This document shows positions 1 through 9,873 of a stretch of DNA of 64,000 bases, piece by piece (positions within the stretch are counted from its first letter, which is position 1; every line of letters starts with the position of its first letter). Source of the stretch: Hyalella azteca. Taxonomy: Eukaryota; Arthropoda; Malacostraca; Amphipoda; Hyalellidae. The position numbers and the translations under genes are program-made. The stretch spans positions 1 through 64,000 of the forward strand of contig NW_025932547.1 in the NCBI RefSeq assembly GCF_000764305.2, written 5' to 3'. The notes under the pieces were generated by a model. It was not told the DNA's origin. It saw nothing but the letters and a program-made list of their open reading frames with translations, and ran no database searches.

Positions 1-1195
1 GAGGCCTCGCGCTGTTCGAGGCAGATGAGGCCATATCATCGCTAGACTGCTTGGACGCGAGGTGAAGTCGGCCAAAACGGCCTAGATTTGCGCGTCTGCG
101 AACGTCTCTGCGGCGAACGGCCGCAATGACTGCGAGAATTTCGAACTGGGAAGGGCTTACACACGACTGTTCTCGGCCCAAGACAAGCTTCGCTATTTGA
201 CGTCACCAAGGGCGTGACTTGATAAACAGGAAAGGCTAATACAAGGAAATGCTTATGAGCATATCGCATGTGAAGGATCCTATCTTTCAACAAGGAAGAC
301 ATCAATCAGGAAATATCCAGGGACGAATGGTATCACCATTGTCACCTGACAATCCTATATGTCATAAACTTCACAATTTCTGCCCCGGCGTTACAGTGAT
401 AACTGATAATGATAATCAGCCCTGGCGTAACAAAGACAAGCTAAACAAAGACTTCATGTCTATGGCTTTAAATAAGTCATTTTAACAATTTAATTTTATA
501 CGTCATTGAAAATAAAAAAAAAATTTACTTATGAAAATCCTTGTGTCTGAGCTGCCATGAGTTAGCGTCACTCGCAATTCTGATCCATGATGATCTGATC
601 ACTCGCAATTCTAATCCGTTACCATGATACGGTTTCCGCGGCACTATTAAGCTAAATAATACGATGTAGAGCAGTCGAGATATATCAGATTAATGTTTTT
701 ACACATATAAACCTAAGCTTCACTGAACAAGCTGTGATTTATTAGTGCTAAGTTCGTCTTGTGTTTCCATTCACTGTTGAGGTTACAGGCAACACGGCTG
801 ACTTGACGCCATACCTCCCAGTGCTGCGAGCAGTCCCTGAAATGGAATAAATTGAATAAGTTTCGTACAATTCTTGTGCTAGACTACAACGTACTATACA
901 ATTCTGTACATCAAGATTACACACATACATTTTAGTAAAAAATTAGGTACATAATTGAAAGTTAGCGCTTAAAATTTGGCTAAGCACTTCCAATCGAAAG
1001 AGTCCTATTGATGCAAAAATACAAAGCATTGGTCGTTTCTGAATGATGATATACCTATACATCGTCTTTTACTCTATTTAAGTTGTCCATAAATTAGAAT
1101 GTACATCAGACCCTTCTTTACTCGAATTTATGATATTAATAATTACCATAAAATGAGACCTGACGAGGACGAATTTATGCCCCGGGAGCTGCTTG
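1..1195. other. No gene recognised
   Basis: I see no protein domain, RNA gene or clear transposon end here. The short open frames at 42-305 and 249-485 have no recognisable motif and no splice context. The stretch 540-640 repeats the phrase 'cactcgcaattctgatcc/aatcc' twice about 40 nt apart. The duplicated block described in the next entry starts near 1200. Confidence 0.5.
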
Positions 1196-1270
1196 CACGA
1201 GGAACCGTCTTCAGGCATCTGTAGTTAGTACCTTAGAGATGGCATCACGTACCTAACCTAGTGAGGCGAG

Positions 1271-1417
1271 ATGACAGAAATTCACAGTACATCCTGGAAC
1301 ATAAACTGTGCCCAACAATACTCCTATGAAATTGGACGTTCTTTGGATTTCTTACCTTTAGTGACAATTCTCATGAGGTGCAAATCAGCCGAAATTAGAC
1401 ACCAGTTCATAAAGTGA
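1271..1417 (+). pseudogene. Protein-like frame, copy 1 (unrecognised family)
   Basis: Starting with ATG at 1271, 48 codons are open before TGA. The peptide includes the string SYEIGRSLDFLPL and then CKSAEIR. The same peptide, about 80% identical with mostly conservative changes, is encoded on the minus strand at 35145-35375 in the inverted duplicate, where it continues for 76 residues. That pattern suggests the block once contained a coding exon. I do not recognise the family. The stop after the 48th codon makes this copy shorter than its partner. Confidence 0.4.
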
Positions 1418-2051
1418 CCAAATAGCAGACCACTCATGCGTACTCCACCCAACATTTCTGTGGCATAACTGGTGCAAATGGCAACCAAGTCTCGTGACAA
1501 CTTCCTCAGCTACAGTTTTCGTGAGAAGAATAAATACTGACCAGACGAGATGTATCCATCATTTCCCTTCAACTTGATGGATTAATTTAATTTGATCAAT
1601 GTCAGATCCTATATTTGAGCAAGTAAGAGTATAATCCTGCAAATGATATGTTTAGTCAAACTAGCGATTATTAAATGACATTGACTAAATTAACTCTGCT
1701 TATCCACTTCTGCTTTTTTACCTGCTTACCGATTGCTTTACACAGAATACAGTATTTAAATTGAAGGCTATTAACGTTACTAATCAATATTGAAGTAATG
1801 GTCAATTATTTATAAATTATAATTAAGTTGAGTTATAAGTTATAATTGAGTAACCACTCTTATTCTAAATGGTCAACTCAGAAGTAATTATGTCTACCCA
1901 ACTGAACTAAGGCAACATGCCGGAAATAAAAGAGCATTTCACACTAGGCTAACAGTGGCGGCCACTACAACTATCAAAGACCAACGGTCAATTATTATCA
2001 TACAACTGGCCTCATGCAGACGCATTCTTGCCCCGGTAGAAACCAGGGCTT

Positions 2052-2150
2052 TATATTGCAAGGGCAAGAGCATGTTAAGTAGTAGCGGTTAGCTAATACA
2101 TGTTAAGTAGTAGCGGTTAGCAGCTTCATGTTAAGTAGTAGCCGTTTGCA
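2052..2150 (+). repeat. Short tandem repeat, about 33 bp, 3 copies
   Basis: The phrase 'catgttaagtagtagc' occurs three times at about 33 bp spacing. Related, less regular copies appear inverted near 33085-33150 in the duplicated block. Confidence 0.6.
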
Positions 2151-2253
2151 ACTACTTAACTTGATGAGAGACAACGCGGAGAGGTGCAACAAATAGTTCG
2201 CAAATTCAAACACTCGAAGATAAATGAACGTGTGTGTGTGTGCGCAAACCAAT

Positions 2254-2384
2254 CATAACATAACATAACATAACATAACATAACATAACATAACATAACA
2301 TAACATAACATAACATAACATAACATAACATAACATAACATAAAACATAATATAACATAACATAACATAACATAACATAACATA
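2254..2384 (+). repeat. (ATAAC)n pentanucleotide microsatellite
   Basis: About 26 near-perfect copies of the pentamer CATAA, with two interruptions near 2341-2355. A short (GT)n run lies just before it at 2229-2242. The tract abuts the left arm of the foldback repeat that begins at about 2385. On the minus strand it produces a spurious low-complexity open frame of MLCYV units. Confidence 0.95.
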
Positions 2385-2745
2385 GTGATGTCGGCGCTGA
2401 AGAGTAGGCCCATGATGTGGCCTGTCGCCGATTCTTTTCCTTTTCGTGCCTTGTTCATAGAAGATCTAAAATCGTGTCATTTGACCGGATCTTTTCAGGG
2501 CTGACGATCATGTTGATTATTAGGATTTATCTCAGCGATATTCGTGTTATTCAGTATTTTCTTGTCAACAAACAATCAACATGCAATAGTAGCCAAAAGT
2601 CCAGGCACTATCCATCGCAATGTTAGTTTTGAAAAGTTCTGGTCAAAAGGCCAGTTTTTAGATCTCCTGTGAACGAGTCACGAAAATTACATGAATCGGC
2701 GACAAGTCACATCAGGCCTATTATTCAGCGCTGAAAATACTTAAC
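2385..2745. mobile_element. Foldback (MITE-like) repeat with ~115 bp arms
   Basis: The left arm (about 2390-2505) and right arm (about 2635-2745) are imperfect inverted copies. Both contain 'cggcgctgaa'-type ends, a 'gtcgccgattc' segment and an 'agatct' segment. A rearranged second copy lies at 32765-33003. Isolated ends occur near 8865-8890, 43350-43395 and 43765-43805. No coding sequence is visible, so it looks like a non-autonomous element. The superfamily was not assigned because no clear target-site duplication was seen. Confidence 0.6.
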
Positions 2746-3129
2746 TGAACTATTCTACTATACCTTGTCATTACGGAGTAAAGTGTAGAGACATGAGAAG
2801 TACCTCGAAGTCAAATTTATCATATCAGTACGTGAGGAACAATCATTCGTCTTTGCGAAAGAAAATATAATGCATTGACTCCACACAGAAATATTAGTGG
2901 GTCAGCTACTGCTGTTCACATTACTTTGAAAACAAGCCATTATGGGTAAGTTCAACGACTGCAAACAACCTGAAGGGTATTCTTTCACTAATCGGTTTGA
3001 CTGAAAATTCTAGTGCCACATTGTACCTGCCCTCCGCGTACCACTCTATCTGTCTTAAGTGACACAAGGTTGACTGATCAGGAATTTAAAAGCAAAGAAA
3101 ATACCACAAAAATTCACCATATCTTTATA

Positions 3130-3170
3130 AGAGAAAACGTTTCGGAGTCCAGCTCCATCGTCAGTTCAAA
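3130..3170 (-). ncRNA. Hammerhead-ribozyme-like motif downstream of the Penelope fragment
   Basis: On the minus strand, positions 3164-3139 read CTGACGA, then a GGAG/CTCC hairpin with loop CTGGA, then GAAACG. This resembles the CUGANGA / stem II / GAAA core of hammerhead ribozymes, which Penelope-like retroelements are known to carry. It lies about 130 nt beyond the GIY-YIG open frame, on the same strand. One extra U sits between CUGACGA and stem II, and I could not place stem III or the cleavage site with confidence. Activity is therefore unproven. Confidence 0.4.
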
Positions 3171-3291
3171 ACACAAAATTCTGTTCAGAAAAAGTTCAGT
3201 CCTAGAAACACAAATAAATCAATTAGTAGAGTAAAATGCACTAAAAATAAATAGATAAGACATGAAAATAATGCTAGTAAACGTAAACGGC

Positions 3292-3993
3292 CTATCTATT
3301 TACTATTTCAAGAGGAAAGGAGCTAAAAGCGGCATTCAGACTAGGCTTCTGTTTGAATATATACAGGAATTCTAAAATTCGTAGATCACTAACACCGGAT
3401 GCGGAAGCTAGAATTTTGAAATCACCATCAGATACAGAGGTGTTGCACTGCTCGGCATGAACTCGTACAGCAGAATGAGGTGGATGTGCAAGTAGGTTCC
3501 CTGTTCTATAACTCCTGCCCTTATGCTCAGCCAACCTAGTATAGAAATTGCGTGCCGTCATACCGACGTACGCTGATGCGCACTGCGCACAACTATATCT
3601 GTAAACTAGTGACGATCGCATAAGAACAGGTAGGGTATCCTTATACCTGAAAAACGAGCCGATTCTAAAATTGTTAACCAGCAACACGTGAAGATTTACA
3701 TCCGGAAGATATTTGGCAAATAAAACTTTTATTTCTTTTGACATAGTCTCAGATGCGGGTCCAAAGTAGGGAAAAGAACAGTAAACAACTTTCCTATTGT
3801 CACACTTAGGAACGACTGCAGTATATTGCCTGGACATAAACTTTTTAATTTGGGTGAGCACCAGGCGTGATGGAAAGCCATTTTGTGAAAAGATATTGCG
3901 CAACAATTCAAATTCAGAGTGCATGGCTAATTTGGGTGAGCACCAGGTGTGATGGAAAGCCATTTTGTGAAAAGATATTGCGCAACAATTCAA
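3292..3993 (-). pseudogene. Penelope-like retroelement: RT C-terminus plus GIY-YIG endonuclease
   Basis: This open frame of about 233 codons is the 3' part of a Penelope-like element. The start of the frame reads like the end of the reverse transcriptase (QNGFPSRLVLTQIKKFM). It is followed by a linker and then a GIY-YIG endonuclease module seen as CAQCASAYVGMTARNFYTRL with AEHKG. A conserved EFLYIFKQKPSLN segment lies near the C-terminus. In this family the GIY-YIG nuclease nicks the target for insertion. The upstream RT catalytic region is missing. An 82 bp tandem duplication scrambles the 5' end, so the copy is probably dead. It sits downstream of lectin gene A and is absent at the corresponding place near gene B. 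Confidence 0.8.
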
Positions 3994-4009
3994 ATTCAGA
4001 GTGCATGGC
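3846..4009 (-). repeat. 82 bp tandem duplication inside the Penelope fragment
   Basis: Two nearly identical 82 bp units (3846-3927 and 3928-4009) differ at one position. Because 82 is not a multiple of three, the second unit is read in another frame. The same DNA yields NCCAISFHKMAFHH in one unit and ELLRNIFSQNGFPS in the other. The latter frame is the RT-like one. The following 4010-4060 is a palindromic AT-rich run built from 'gatcaattgaat'. Confidence 0.9.
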
Positions 4010-4279
4010 TATTCAATGATCAATTGAATATTGAATTGATCAATCAATGATCAATTCAGAGTGCAAGTAATGATTCGTTGCAACGTTCAGTGGTGGACAA
4101 CCATTACTCTCTGGGCTATTCGCTTCAGAATATGGTGGCGTAAAGCTCCTGATGATATTTATAGCAAGAAGATGTCATCAGCTGATTACTGACGGATGGC
4201 ATTATTCGCGGCTGATTGGTGGTCATCCAGAAATATGCTAGGCGTTCCTTTCAGGGCTGATTGGTTCACCAAATTTGGG

Positions 4280-4869
4280 GATGCACGGCTGCGTTCCCAT
4301 TTCTTGGCAGACCAGTGCTATCAACCCACCTTCCATAACATTTAAACTTTTCTTTTCGGAACCAAATCTGGAGTTACAAGGTAATTTTTCTAATTTCATC
4401 TCTTCTGCAAAATCCCAAGAACTTTTCAACCTGTTTTCGAGCACAGTTCTAGTTGATTAAACGACGTAAAACCGAATTGAATATTTGATAACTTTTTACT
4501 TCATTCGTTAACGCAATTCAATGTTGTACATATACTTCCTCCGAACGCAATGACCATCTAATATCTCGCTATTTTGAATATTAATATTGGACTTTTGTGA
4601 CTGCTATCACGGCAGTATTGTAAGCCTGTTACGATATTACTGCACAAGTATAGTAACTATTACTGACTTACTGACTAATTGAATGCCCTATTGGTACGCT
4701 GTAACGAGCCTCGTTAATGATTCGTTGTTCATGGTAGCTTTTGCACTCCAGGAATGAATCAACTAATGCTTATTTAGATACTGGAAATAATCTGTTAATT
4801 TTACCTGCCATGGCCTAATGACTGCATCTATCGTCACCCCGTGCCATTATCTGACAACTACCCATGTCA
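4280..4869 (-). other. 3' flank of lectin gene A, shared with genes B and D
   Basis: Read on the minus strand from the gene A stop, this flank matches 29150-29720 after gene B along most of its length. It matches 56487-56780 after gene D more loosely. Shared landmarks include 'tcacggcagtattg'-type and 'actgcacaa'-type strings. The part 4290-4450 matches 29560-29720. It probably contains the 3' UTR. No canonical AATAAA was placed with confidence. Confidence 0.55.
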
Positions 4870-5102
4870 TTACTGCAGTGCACACACATACCAGCCAGTA
4901 TCAGAACACCACCTGTCTACCAGGCTGATATTCCGGTCCCATTTGTACATGATGGTTGCACAGTCAGAGTTGTCATTAGGGTCGTTTGGATTCCAGACTT
5001 CTGAGCCTGGTACGCCGGACATGACTTGGCCGGTGCGCCAGGTCCACACGGAGTTGTAGCGGTGAACCCCCACGTGGTAGAACACATAATCCGTTTGGCC
5101 AG
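4870..5102 (-). CDS. Gene A exon 3: C-terminal half of the CTLD
   Basis: The exon opens with SGQTDYVFYHVGVHRY, where YHVGV stands in the WIGL position of the C-type lectin fold. The ligand-loop segment reads WNPNDPNDNSDC, so the usual EPN or QPD triplet appears as DPN. The segment SLVDRWC occupies the WND..C position. Three cysteines (in SDC, RWC and VCALQ) complete the two core disulfides. It ends at TAA 4872-4870. Confidence 0.85.
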
Positions 5103-8100
5103 CTGGTGAGAAGTAGCAAGTAGGTAAGATTGTTGGTAAAGAGTTTCCATTACTAAAAGAAACGAATTAGTGTGTCCGAGGATCTTATCTTTAGTCTAAT
5201 GTGCATGGGCATGAGCTCATGATTTGGAAGCGGTAGACGTACTCCAACGAGACGTATGTACTGTACTTACTTGGTTATTAAACTTACTACACTCGATTAG
5301 TTGTCATCAGAATCCAGTTAAATAAAAATTTTTGTTCGGATTACGAGAAGAATTATTGAATAAAACTTGTTGATATTCATTGAGCATTTCACGTTTGGAA
5401 GTTATTTAAAAGATTTTGTAATCACAATCCCTTACATGGGAGGAACGAATTTTCTTTGACGTAATCTGTGAGCTTCCAGAAGTTGTCGGCGTAGAGCGAG
5501 ACGAGCTGGGAGCCGCCGGGGCACGAGGCCTGGGCAACGTCGTACGTCACCCAGTTCTCAACCACACGCACACAACCGACGTCTGCAACCCAGTCGAAGG
5601 TAGCCGGGCAAGGCGGGGTTGTGGACGGGGCTGTGGGTGAGGATTAGTGGCTCAATATTACTTCAATTTAAGCAGAACGTGGATAATGTCAACGAAATTC
5701 CGCCACATATCAGATCGCACGAGTATTTCAAATCAGCAAACAAAAAAGTTTGGATGATGGCTGTGGAATGATGAATTTTTTTAATGCGTGTGTCAATTTA
5801 ACTAATCTCAAAAAAATCTCAAGAGAAATCGCTCACGTACTTTAATCAAGAGAAAATCTCTCACGTACTTTATCAGAAAGCGAAACTGTGGACCACGAAT
5901 TGATTTATCAAGTAAACCAAGGAGTCAACGCCAAGCCTCAGCTTGCAAAACTGCAGTCGACCTCAGAGCTAGAAGCCGCAGACTACGCTGAAATACCGTA
6001 ATTCTGACCGGCAACACAATCCACCAACTTACTGCTTCAAGATAATGGCGCCGTAAGGTTTTCAACTTGAGCTCACTAATTAGCAGGCAAGTCTGTATCT
6101 ACACCGGCCTAACTTCTTCTGGCCACACCTATACAAACTGCCCCGGCTCATAAATTCTTGTAACCAATGACTGGCTCTACCAGCTTTCTTGTCCTGCCTC
6201 TCTAACTTACTATAACCGACGAGGTTAAGCTTTTCTCAATTGTTCGGGGTTAAATAATCTTGCAATGTGAGCAGGTTAGGCCAGAACAGTTTATGCCGGA
6301 GCAGTATGATCCTTTTTTACTTGCCGAGGTTTAAACGCTGACTGTGGAAACACAGCGCATGGCTCAAGCATTTGACTTCGTAGGCTTCAATGCCCTCTAG
6401 TATTCTTACGCACGATAAATTGTATAAATTAAAATGAAAGTTACGCAAGCTTGCCTTTGGCATGCTGTGAAGATTTCATTGAAGGTATAGAAGATTCTAA
6501 GCTGCAGCGAGATTTATTGAAGGCATTAGTTACTTTTAAAACAGCACTGGAGTTAGCTCTCGCCTACGAGTTGACGGTGATAACATCCGATGTAATGCAA
6601 AGAAAGATTGAAGTAAATAGTGCTGGAAGCGGCTCCATAAATGCAGTCTTCAGCAAAGAAATTATGTAGTTCACATTATCGTGATGCGATTCGAAAATGC
6701 GGGCCACGTACGCCTGAAGAAAGGCAGACAAAGCCGTGCTTTCGGTGCAACGGACTCAACCTTAGCCGCGATGTGTCGATGCAAAAGTTATCGAGGTAAA
6801 TATTGTGATAGTATTGGCCTCCTGGTAAAGCTTGCCGGAACAAGATACACGAAGTGGATGCGGAAGAAGAATCATCGCACATGGAGCTGTACCACATCAT
6901 CAGCGTGGGATACATACCGTACTTCATCAACTTACAGCTGAACGGCAAGCAAGTAGAAATGCAGGTTGATACAGGCATGGTTGAACTATATAAGGTTGAC
7001 CCACGAGAGTTCCGTCTTTCAGTTCAGTTTTCTTGTTACGTCACTGAGATCGAGAAACGTAAACATTCCCATGACAGATTGGTTGACAGTACTTTCAAAA
7101 AAAGTTATGAGATCGTAAGTCCATCAGCCAATCATTGACGGCCACGCAAGCAAAATCCACCAATCATAGACAAGAAAATAGAGCGTAAGTGCTTACGTTC
7201 ACTTAGCGAGTTTTGAAAGTATGGCCCCTGGTTTGATCGCGTTTCGGTGATTGGTTAATGCCCGTGACGTCACTGAGATCAGTTGACGGCACAGGCGAAC
7301 AACGGACTACTTCCGCAAAATGGGCTTCTGATGGGTCAGCCTTATACTAGTTCAACGATGGATACAGGCGCAGGAGTGAGAATCATAACTAGCAACAGAT
7401 ATAGTGAAATGAAGAAGCAATTATAAATGGTCACCTATGATTTTTCAAAAAGTTATGGACTCAATACTTACAGATAGATATAGAGAATGGTATGTGTAAC
7501 CTTGACGATAATCTCGTAACAGGAACCAAACGTGCGTATCATTTACGCAAACTGCTGAAAGTGTAAGAGAGGTTGCACAATGATAGATTCTTATTGAACG
7601 GAAATAAAAGCAATAAAAAAGGATAAATAATGTATCTACGCTTCGTCAAAGAGAGTGGAAACTGCCAGCGTTTGCCTCTGTTCCTAATAAGGCCAATGAG
7701 ATGAAGTCATTTTCGGATGTAATGAATTTCTTAGGCTCATTTTACCCAATATGTCAACTGTCTTTATGCATCGATGCATTAACTCTCACAAAAAGGGAAA
7801 ATTTTCTGTGGCATTCCGATTGCCAGAAGGCATTTCAAAGCATCAAAGATCTACCAAGTTCAGCTACAACAGTCTAATTTCATTTTAATACAAAATTATC
7901 GTTATCCCGGCAGGGACCACCAATTAATATTCATTATTCATTTTAATAATCCGTGTTCATTTTTCCTCAAATAGTTAGCAGTCAGCCAACCATCCGAACT
8001 TTTTAGAGATTGATTTTTTCTTTCTTCGTCAGTTCAGTTACCACTCATTTCATTCAACCTTGCCGCCAACTTTAGGGGTAAGACCTTGAATAGCTCATGC

Positions 8101-9801
8101 TTTATTCATATCATTCGTAATATTTTCTAGTATTATGTGCTTTATTCAATAATGTAACATATATTATGCGATTAGCGTTATAAGAGTTCGCTCATTCAAC
8201 AGCTGCAGAATTTACCATACGTTCAAATACACTTTTCACAACATCCGCTGGTTAATTAATCATAAATTTCTACGCTGGCATTTCTTTTAGCTTATAGCGG
8301 TACCAGTAACCCGCTTTATGCCTAGCAAGAAATTCTACAGCCTATGGCGTTAACGAAGTAATTTCTCACATGCATTCAGACTGCATATATAGCTTATTTT
8401 ACTTGCACCTGAATGTGACTTAAAAATATTTTCAGATCGGAAGGGAAGCATGAACAATTTTGTTCGGTGCAGCGAAAGTGATATCGTTATGATTATTACG
8501 CTAATCAATATGCCAGGTACGAGTTGCGACACTGTCAAATGCGGATGCACTTTCGAGGTTGCCTATAGAATCTAAATCTGAAGTGCTAATTTTTTCTGTC
8601 TGTTTCGTTGTGGAATTACAAAACGATTATGATTAAATTACTACGACGTCTGCGAGCGACCAGCAAATAATGTTGTTAGGGTGCGCTACTAGCGACGTAC
8701 GGTAGGATGGCCTGCGCAGTTGTCTCCGGAGCTCATGCCACTGGAGAATATGTAGTTTAGTTTTTTTAATGTGTTTGCCAATGGATGAATCATTGATTAG
8801 TAGTACCATATTCATAGCTGTTCAAGAAGTTAGAAGGAGGCGCATAACATAACATTGCATAGTATTGTCGGTGCTGAAGAATAGGCCATATGCCTCTTTT
8901 ACCAAACTCCACACTTCAAGTCATAGTCCGTTCCTTGGTTAAGTACGCCTGAGAGCAACTGGAGCATAGCAACCTATGAAGTCTAGCGACGCTTTGGCTT
9001 AAAAGCGCAGAAAATTCACAGCCACCGCGTAATTAAAACATGCTAAGTCATGCATGGTCACACTGCATCTGGCCCTAAACGAATCTGAGTGAACCAATCC
9101 TGACCTCATTGGCTGCAGATAGTTAAAGAGGCAGGACAAGTGAGCAAGCAAAGTCAGTCATTGGGTACAAGAAGGCATAAAGGTTACGCTAGAAGTTTCT
9201 AGATGGAATAGAAAGGATGCGGAGCTGACTGCTTATGAGCGAGCATTCTCATGTATTGCTAAAGACTCGCGGTGCTATTTTCATTAAGCAGTGTCACTGG
9301 TCTGGATTATGAGGTTCCCGCGTAGTTTGCAGTTTCTAGCTCTGGGTCTGAGTGTAATGCTGAGGCTGGACGTTAGTTCAAGGGCTTGTCTAAGAATTAA
9401 ATTTATGGTCCATGGCTACATTCCCAAATTCCCCAGTGTTGAAATACTACTGATATTTGGTTGAACTCACCCATAGGATCAAAATGAGGGTATCCTTCAC
9501 GAATGTAGCAGTTGTAGTCGGTGGAACTCGGGTACGTTCGGTTGAAATAGGCCGGGTAGGTGGAGTTCAGTAGCAGGCACTGCCCGCTGGTGCTGTGCAC
9601 GCAGAGCGTTGGGTAGGGGACGCCACTGCGAGCCGCCCGGAGGGCGCACTGGACGACATTTTCACTAGAGAAGTTCTTCGATGCTACGCCGATGGCGAGG
9701 ATTTTCTCAACTGGTACGGGGACCGAGAAGTACGTACGAGAATCGCCTTGGGTTCCACGCGGTGCTGTAAGAATAGCGACCGCCAGCAGTGGAGTGATCA
9801 T
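4870..9801 (-). CDS. Lectin gene A: secreted N-terminal module + C-type lectin-like domain
   Basis: Three coding exons join as complement(4870-5102, 5436-5630, 9471-9801), giving 252 residues. The product has a signal peptide (about residues 1-19), a four-cysteine N-terminal module and a long-form CTLD with six cysteines. It is probably a secreted carbohydrate- or surface-binding protein, possibly in immunity; that role is inferred from the family. Splice sites are canonical: GTGAGT after exon 1, GTAAGG after exon 2, and acceptors cacccacag and ctcaccag. Both introns are phase 1. ATG 9801 is chosen because it opens the hydrophobic signal peptide and is conserved in copies B and C. Intron 1 (3.8 kb) is full of old transposons. 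No frameshift or internal stop is visible. Confidence 0.85.
5436..5630 (-). CDS. Gene A exon 2: N-terminal half of the CTLD
   Basis: The exon is 195 nt with phase 1 at both ends. It encodes PPCPATFDW, then GCVRVVENWVTYDVAQASC, then SQLVSLYADNFWKL. The CP and GC cysteines form the extra N-terminal disulfide of long-form CTLDs, and the SC cysteine is the first core cysteine. Acceptor and donor are both canonical on the minus strand. Confidence 0.85.
5930..6420 (+). repeat. Intron-1 repeat family, inverted copy in gene A
   Basis: This segment resembles 26450-26860, 42810-43300 and 53330-53880 on the plus strand. Shared phrases include 'gccaagcctcagcttgcaa' and 'gagctagaagccgcagac'. In gene A it is antisense to the gene, while a second member lies in sense near exon 1 (9400-8640). 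The two form a long imperfect inverted pair within intron 1. Confidence 0.65.
6430..7870 (+). pseudogene. Decayed Ty3/gypsy retrotransposon in gene A intron 1
   Basis: Fragments appear in element order. Gag-like sequence lies at 6451-6669 (DFIEGIEDSKLQRDLLKAL and a following ALELALAYE). A zinc knuckle (CFRCNGLNLSRD) keeps CX2C but has lost the His and final Cys. A retropepsin core lies at about 6890-6980 (PYFINLQLNGKQVEMQVDTG); it retains DTG, but the usual Ala after it is Met. The end of the RT/RNase H linker lies at about 7690-7850 (NFLGSFYP, then LWHSDCQKAFQSIK). Stops and frameshifts separate these parts, and most of the RT and the whole integrase are missing. A MITE has inserted at 7087-7231. 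An inverted scrap of the protease region also occurs at 43830-43910. Confidence 0.75.
7087..7231. mobile_element. MITE, ~150 bp, copy 1
   Basis: This is nearly identical to 48785-48932, including 'gccaatcattgacggcc' and 'agacaagaaaatagagcg'. The right end reads 'ttttgaaagtatggcccc', and the left end is a diverged inverse of it. It has no coding capacity. It lies inside the gypsy relic and is therefore younger than that relic. Confidence 0.75.
7875..8640. other. Intron sequence with a small dispersed repeat, no gene
   Basis: Positions 7960-8085 match 20220-20330 in inverted orientation ('ggtcttacccc..' and 'gttcggatg' landmarks). Otherwise I see nothing I can name. The minus-strand frame at 8350-8550 has no motif. 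Confidence 0.45.
8640..9400 (-). repeat. Intron-1 repeat family, sense copy in gene A
   Basis: Starting at the gene A donor and reading on the minus strand, this aligns continuously with 42733-43550 after copy C exon 1, and in part with 26395-26900 (B) and 52974-53880 (D). It includes a short CATAA run and a foldback-repeat end near 8845-8890. The continuity shows that A and C are duplicates that still share intronic sequence. Confidence 0.75.
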
Positions 9802-9873
9802 CGTTCTATCTTCTTCCAACTCACCTCAGTATTTTCTTATCATTGGAGTAGCCAAGCAAATATTCAATGAAAT
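9471..9873 (-). CDS. Gene A exon 1: 5' UTR tail, signal peptide, N-terminal module
   Basis: The coding part is 9801-9471 and the 5' UTR part is 9873-9802, beginning right after a tttcag acceptor. The signal peptide MITPLLAVAIL is followed by TQGDSRTYFSVPVP. Four cysteines (in VQC, LCV, QCL, YNC) and three N-glycosylation sequons (NFS, NST, NRT) follow. The cysteine spacing is reminiscent of PAN/apple domains, but I cannot assign it firmly. The donor is G|GTGAGT. Confidence 0.8.

Larger units (their letters stand above)
1200..3080 (-). repeat. Inverted segmental duplicate of 32160-35440
   Basis: Read on the minus strand, this block follows 32160-35440 with roughly 75-85% similarity by eye, interrupted by insertions. 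Matching landmarks are the start of the copied protein-like frame at 1271 versus 35375, the stretch ending in 'attacttcaatattgatta' near 1770-1800 versus 34840-34860, the 'ggccgccac' segment near 1960 versus 33255, and the segment 2820-3080 versus 32160-32620. The copy at 33-35 kb contains about 1.4 kb (33415-34800) that is absent here. The block lies downstream of lectin copy A, and its partner lies downstream of copy B. This places both in one duplicated unit. Confidence 0.75.

Noticed and set aside
1160..1185. 'cctgacgaggacgaattt' as a hammerhead core
   Set aside because: CTGACGA and GAA are present, but there is no room for stem II and no GAAAC.
2156..2458. 100-codon minus-strand frame rich in MLCYV repeats
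   Set aside because: It is a translation of the (CATAA)n microsatellite; no gene context.
4150..4190. 'ctgatgatattt ... gtcatcag' as a ribozyme or regulatory hairpin
   Set aside because: A simple short inverted repeat without conserved core positions.
4841..5059. Plus-strand frame over lectin gene A exon 3
   Set aside because: Antisense shadow of the CTLD exon.
9595..9870. Plus-strand frames opposite lectin exon 1 (also 42387-42746 and 52745-52960 minus)
   Set aside because: Shadows of the conserved exon 1; their motifs do not respect splice sites and stop positions vary.
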